Below are positions 24,701-26,855 of a DNA stretch of 26,855 bases, piece after piece. Numbering within the stretch: the first letter of the stretch is position 1; every line of letters starts with the position of its first letter. This stretch comes from JBDNJM01 sp041687755 (GTDB taxonomy: Bacteria; Planctomycetota; UBA1135; GCA-002686595). The translations under genes were made by a program, and so were the position numbers. The stretch is from contig JBDNJM010000126.1 in assembly GCA_041687755.1 (NCBI GenBank), forward strand, positions 1 to 26,855, written 5' to 3'. The notes beneath the pieces are model-generated. The model was not told the origin of the DNA. It saw nothing but the letters and a program-made list of their open reading frames with translations, and ran no database searches.

Positions 24701-25938
24701 ACTTCGTGGACAACGCCCAGGGCATCGACCGCAAGGCCCTGTGGGCCGAGCGTCAGGCCGCCAAGTGCGCGCTCCTCGAGCGTTGCCGCAAGGTCTTGAC
24801 CGAGACCTTCCAGCAGCGCCAGGACAGCCCGAAGCTCCTCGCGCAAATGCTCGAAGGCCTGCGCGAGGACGCCCTGGTCGTCGGCTTCGCCCGCCGCTTC
24901 GCGCCCTACAAGCGCGCGAACCTGCTGTTCAAGGACCCCGACCGTCTGGAGCGCATGCTCAACGACACCGGTCGTCCGATCGTGTTCCTGTTCTCCGGCA
25001 AGGCGCACCCCGCCGACGGCGGCGGCAAGGACCTGCTCAAGGAGATCATCTCGATCGCGCGCTCCGAGCGCTTCCGCGGCAGCGTCTTCTTCATCGAAGA
25101 CTACGACATCGGCTTCGCCCGCTACCTCAAGCAGGGCGTCGACGTCTGGCTGAACAACCCGATCCGCCCGCTCGAGGCCAGCGGCACGTCGGGCATGAAG
25201 GTCGCCGCCAACGGCAGCCCCAACCTGTCCATCCTCGACGGCTGGTGGATCGAGGGCTACGACGGCAAGAACGGCTGGGCCATCGGCGACCTCGAAAAGA
25301 CCTACCCCGACCAGGAGCTGCAGGACCAGTTCGACAACGAGCACCTCCTGCGCCTCCTCGAAGAAGAAGTCGTGCCCGAATACTTCGAGCGCGACGCGGA
25401 CGGCCTGCCCCAGGCTTGGCTGGATCGCATGATCCAGATGCTCAGCACCTGCCCGCAGTTCTTCGACACCAACCGCATGGTCGGTGAGTACCGCGACAGG
25501 GCCTACGCCCCGCTGGCCGCAGCCTCCCGCGGCCTGATTGCCAACGGCTTCGCCGAGGCCACGCGCCTGGCGGAGCAGCACCACCGACGCTCCGAGGCCT
25601 TCGAGCGCATCAGGATCACCGAGACTCGCACGAGCAGCCTCGATAACGCGCGTTCGGGCGACAGCGTGGAGGTCGAACTGCTGGTCGATCTTGCGGGACT
25701 GCAACCCTCGGAAGTGATCGTCGAGGCCGTGCTCGGCCACGCGAACGGCGACGCGCACCGCCTGCACGCGAAGGAGACCTTCGAGATGACCGATGCGGGT
25801 GCCGATGGAGACGTTCAGCGCTTCACGGGCAGCTGCCTGATCGGTGCTTCGGGCGCCTACCGCTTCGGCCTGCGGGTCAGGCCTCGTTCGGAAGGCGCCT
25901 GGGACATGGCTCTCGTGGGGCTCTGCGTCTGGGCCTGA
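21736..25938 (+). CDS. Glycogen synthase (GT3) fused to alpha-glucan phosphorylase (GT35), 1400 residues
   Basis: Residues 1-527 are a GT3 glycogen synthase of the eukaryotic type: FEVSWEVANKIGGIYTVVSSKA, HEWMTGSG, TTHATMLGR, DVFTTVSAIT, PNGLDL and FYEPWGYTPAESIGVGVPT (EX7E Glu424/Glu432). It transfers glucose from a nucleotide sugar to glycogen. Residues about 528-560 are a Lys/Arg/Ser-rich linker. Residues about 565-690 are the DUF3417-type start of GlgP-like phosphorylases (MAWNLWWSWD, 575-584). The core follows: ENxHRLRQEIVLGRGGV, THLNEGHAAF, ARRFAPYKR, and EASGTSGMKVAANG with PLP-binding Lys1155. It releases glucose-1-phosphate. Residues about 1290-1400 form a C-terminal beta domain. All key residues of both halves look intact, with no stop or frameshift, and the ATG at 21736 starts the conserved N-terminus. 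Opposing activities on one chain are unusual. Confidence 0.93.
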   Translation: MSFNLFEVSWEVANKIGGIYTVVSSKARELTASLGDRYVCVGPWLHGQESHQRPFEEEPGHEAFITACREQGLSVRVGRWDVPGRPRTLLVGFSKLFEDKDAILSGLWERHGVDSLMGSWDYVEPVAFGQAAAIAIQEWIEHEADSGRSIAQFHEWMTGSGLLYAKDHLPHVATIFTTHATMLGRALSSTGLPCAQALGNRSPEELAEEIGVRAKHSMEGAAARAADVFTTVSAITAQETELLHRRQAQPLLPNGLDLELLAQLSQEAENGSARERLLDLASCMCGEDLRQAKTLCISGRYEMHNKGIDVLLDGLAALNATPGDPLVAFVLIPAAVSGPRRKVRECLAGGDPDRVGISSHELIDRAGDPVQRKAEELGLTNAPGSRVKLIQVPIYLDGSDSLLPLQYEAALRACDLSVFPSFYEPWGYTPAESIGVGVPTITTDCAGFGVWAMEAGIGPEDGVTVLRRVGKDDATFTAELVSGIEAELARPGGVAGMRQACLQTAEKVAWKGLIENYTEAFERALEAAADRPMTAPKRTAVMTHRRPAVSSSRPRLQSFEVEARLPEEFRPLERMAWNLWWSWDADAQSLYKEISPEMWEASGFNPVLFLRRVYPRDLQAKAAEPAFVARVKAAAERFDAYMGGAKGTLQLPNGEQIDRQNPIAYFCFEFGVHESVRIYSGGLGLLAGDHLKSASDLDLPFVGVGLFYRGGYVQQRISPHGEQLSLEAPNDPASLPLELMRDATGAPIEIEIPLYESTARLRVYKLQVGRVPLYLLDADHDGNAPAERALTHRLYDGDNEHRLRQEIVLGRGGVRLLEALDIKPSVTHLNEGHAAFAGLERVSKLIHSENLTFEQASEVVRASSAFTTHTPVPAGHDRFGEHLVRRYLADTAGWVGLDWERFMALGQDHRALPEFNMTFLASNLAGFINGVAEKHGEVSRTLLHSFWPSLLEDEVPVQHVTNGIHLPTWTRPPLQRLLGVEGRLITGQDFVDNAQGIDRKALWAERQAAKCALLERCRKVLTETFQQRQDSPKLLAQMLEGLREDALVVGFARRFAPYKRANLLFKDPDRLERMLNDTGRPIVFLFSGKAHPADGGGKDLLKEIISIARSERFRGSVFFIEDYDIGFARYLKQGVDVWLNNPIRPLEASGTSGMKVAANGSPNLSILDGWWIEGYDGKNGWAIGDLEKTYPDQELQDQFDNEHLLRLLEEEVVPEYFERDADGLPQAWLDRMIQMLSTCPQFFDTNRMVGEYRDRAYAPLAAASRGLIANGFAEATRLAEQHHRRSEAFERIRITETRTSSLDNARSGDSVEVELLVDLAGLQPSEVIVEAVLGHANGDAHRLHAKETFEMTDAGADGDVQRFTGSCLIGASGAYRFGLRVRPRSEGAWDMALVGLCVWA

Positions 25939-25961
25939 TGCTTCCGGTTCCTGTAAGAGCG

Positions 25962-25996
25962 GCCCGGTGCGACCTGTTCAGCAGGTCGCACCGGGC
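25962..25996 (+). terminator. Terminator hairpin of the glycogen operon
   Basis: A perfect 15-bp stem (gcccggtgcgacctg / caggtcgcaccgggc) with the loop ttcag begins 23 bases after the stop codon. The following gtcgtctt is only weakly T-rich. Confidence 0.75.
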
Positions 25997-26248
25997 GGTC
26001 GTCTTGCCTGAGGTAGGGCCGGCCTCGCTTGCGAGCCTGCGCCCGTCGCCCGAGGCGAACCTGTGTCGAGCCATGAGCGGGTAGCCTCGGGGGTTCCGCC
26101 CAGGGGCGGAGGTTGTCAAAATTGCTCCGACACATCCTCCTCTCGGAGTGGGTCTTTGGAGCCCCGGAGCCCTCGCAGGGCTTGGCGGGGGGGGGCTCAC
26201 GGAGAATGGACGGTGGTTCCGAACTTGCGCTCTCTTGCGCCCGCATCA
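25997..26248. other. Intergenic region before the truncated gene
   Basis: No coding sequence is convincing here. Candidate frames on both strands are Arg/Pro/Ser-rich and end without homology. The minus strand has a TTGACA at 26118-26113, but no -10 box follows at the right distance. A short ccgccc-a-ggggcgg type inverted repeat lies near 26097-26110. The promoter of the truncated gene at 26249 should be in this stretch. Confidence 0.35.
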
Positions 26249-26317
26249 ATGAAGCTCTTTCGGATCGCTCCGAGTCTGCTGCTCGCGCTGACTTCTTGGG
26301 CTCTCCTGCCTCTTTAG
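26249..26317 (+). pseudogene. Signal-peptide-like gene start cut off by an insertion sequence
   Basis: An ATG at 26249 opens MKLFRIAPSLLLALTSW, a typical lipoprotein/Sec signal peptide start (charged n-region, hydrophobic core). Six codons later the frame stops at 26315-26317, inside sequence that belongs to the transposase end (its own stop is at 26314-26316 on the other strand). The simplest reading is that an ISL3-type element inserted near 26298-26300 (gggctctcc resembles ISL3 ends) and removed the rest of the gene. The lost protein cannot be identified from 17-20 residues. Confidence 0.45.
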
Positions 26318-26855
26318 TGGGTCGCTGAAGGCGTCGTGAAGCCCGGCGTGACCTTCACGCCACCGCAGCAGAGGAAGAGCAGCGAGATGAGGGCGGAGGC
26401 AGAATGGAAGCCATAGGATCTCCGGGTAATTGTGCGTGCCTTGCTGTTGAGGCCTTCGACGCGGCCGTTGTTCCGGCGCGTTCGGACGTACTCGAGGATG
26501 CCGTTGATGTGTTTCGCGATGGATCCTGCTGCTCGCTCGAAGTGGCTCAGTCCGCTGGCCATGGCTTCGATGATCCACGGCCCGAGACGAGCTCTCGCCA
26601 CGTTGATCTGGCAACCGTCAAGGATTGCTGCGAGCCGTTCCTTCAGCAGGTATCCGCGAAAGATGGGCGGTTCAGTTCCTCCAAAGTATCCAAGGTGGCG
26701 TCCTCGTCGGGGTTCAGGTTCCAGGGAGACTTCTGCACCGCCCAGCGGGTTCCCTTGAGCGCACGCCGGATCTCTTCCGGCGCACCGCGCATCTCGTCAC
26801 GTCGCGTGCGGTCGGCGGCATCCTGGACCAGGCGCTGCACGTGGAAGCGATCGAA
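26314..26855 (-). pseudogene. ISL3-family transposase, C-terminal part, frameshifted and cut by the window edge
   Basis: Read on the minus strand from the window edge, the frame gives FDRFHVQRLVQDAADRTRR, then EIRRALKGTRWAVQKSPWNL and EELNRP, typical of the ISL3 DDE transposase including the Asp of the DxFH motif. It then runs into a stop. Adding one C to the CCC at 26667-26665 restores a frame reading IFRGYLLKERLAAIL and, after the ISL3 helix region, NNGRVEGLNSKARTITRRSYGF with the catalytic Glu, and ends at 26314. The product as written is split, so the element is inactive unless the shift is a sequence error or recoding. No good slippery heptamer is present at the site. The other end of the element and its terminal repeats lie outside or are unresolved. 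Confidence 0.85.

Noticed and set aside
23383..25767. Minus-strand open frame of 794 codons inside the fusion gene
   Set aside because: It is antisense to the phosphorylase half, whose motifs are unmistakable. Long antisense frames are expected at this G/C bias, and no family motif is seen.
26246..26614. Second minus-strand frame at the transposase end
   Set aside because: It has no transposase motifs; the adjacent frame carries NGRVEGLNSKARTI and the expected ending.
1..26855. tRNA, rRNA or riboswitch genes
   Set aside because: I looked through the gaps between genes and found no cloverleaf, CCA end, rRNA-like segment or known riboswitch core; short hairpins there are explained as terminator-like or unassigned structures.

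Overview
The DNA is very GC-rich, with a strong G/C preference at third codon positions. That is why long spurious open frames lie antisense to most real genes. Several features suggest a member of the Planctomycetota: few strong Shine-Dalgarno sequences, secreted beta-propeller proteins that share a C-terminal module, a DUF3179 protein, a Tat-exported molybdenum hydroxylase and a RimB/RimK pair. This is an inference from gene content and style; no rRNA or other taxonomic marker is present. I found no tRNA, rRNA or CRISPR array.

Layout. Bases 1-617 (minus strand, cut by the window edge) encode a lipoprotein with a cysteine-phosphatase active site. Bases 1076-5324 carry two paralogous secreted BNR/Asp-box proteins on either side of a PLP aminotransferase. 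The second paralog has a one-base frameshift just after its signal peptide. Bases 5568-9649 form an operon of a three-subunit, Tat-exported, PaoABC-like molybdenum oxidoreductase (2Fe-2S, molybdopterin and FAD subunits) followed by a 74-residue cysteine-rich small protein. Bases 10110-13773 carry a lipoprotein with three FAS1 domains and a DUF3179 protein. Bases 13807-15524 carry a RimB-like retropepsin-fold protein that overlaps by one base a RimK-type ATP-grasp ligase fused to an RCK_C (TrkA-C) domain. A perfect 28-bp inverted repeat follows, then a small secreted DUF1326-like protein.

Bases 16821-25938 are a tightly coupled glycogen operon: debranching enzyme, GT4 glycosyltransferase and GH57 amylase (joined by ATGA overlaps), then a 1400-residue protein. 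That protein joins a eukaryote-type (GT3) glycogen synthase to an alpha-glucan phosphorylase, so synthesis and phosphorolysis of the same polymer sit on one chain. A strong hairpin closes the operon.

The right end (26249-26855) holds a signal-peptide-like gene start that runs directly into a minus-strand ISL3-type transposase. The transposase is frameshifted and continues past the window edge.

The points most worth following are the synthase-phosphorylase fusion, the RimK-RCK_C fusion next to RimB, the cysteine-rich small protein in the molybdenum hydroxylase operon, the propeller paralogs with their shared C-terminal module, and the 28-bp palindrome. Two single-base frameshifts, both in GGG runs, may be real mutations or consensus errors.
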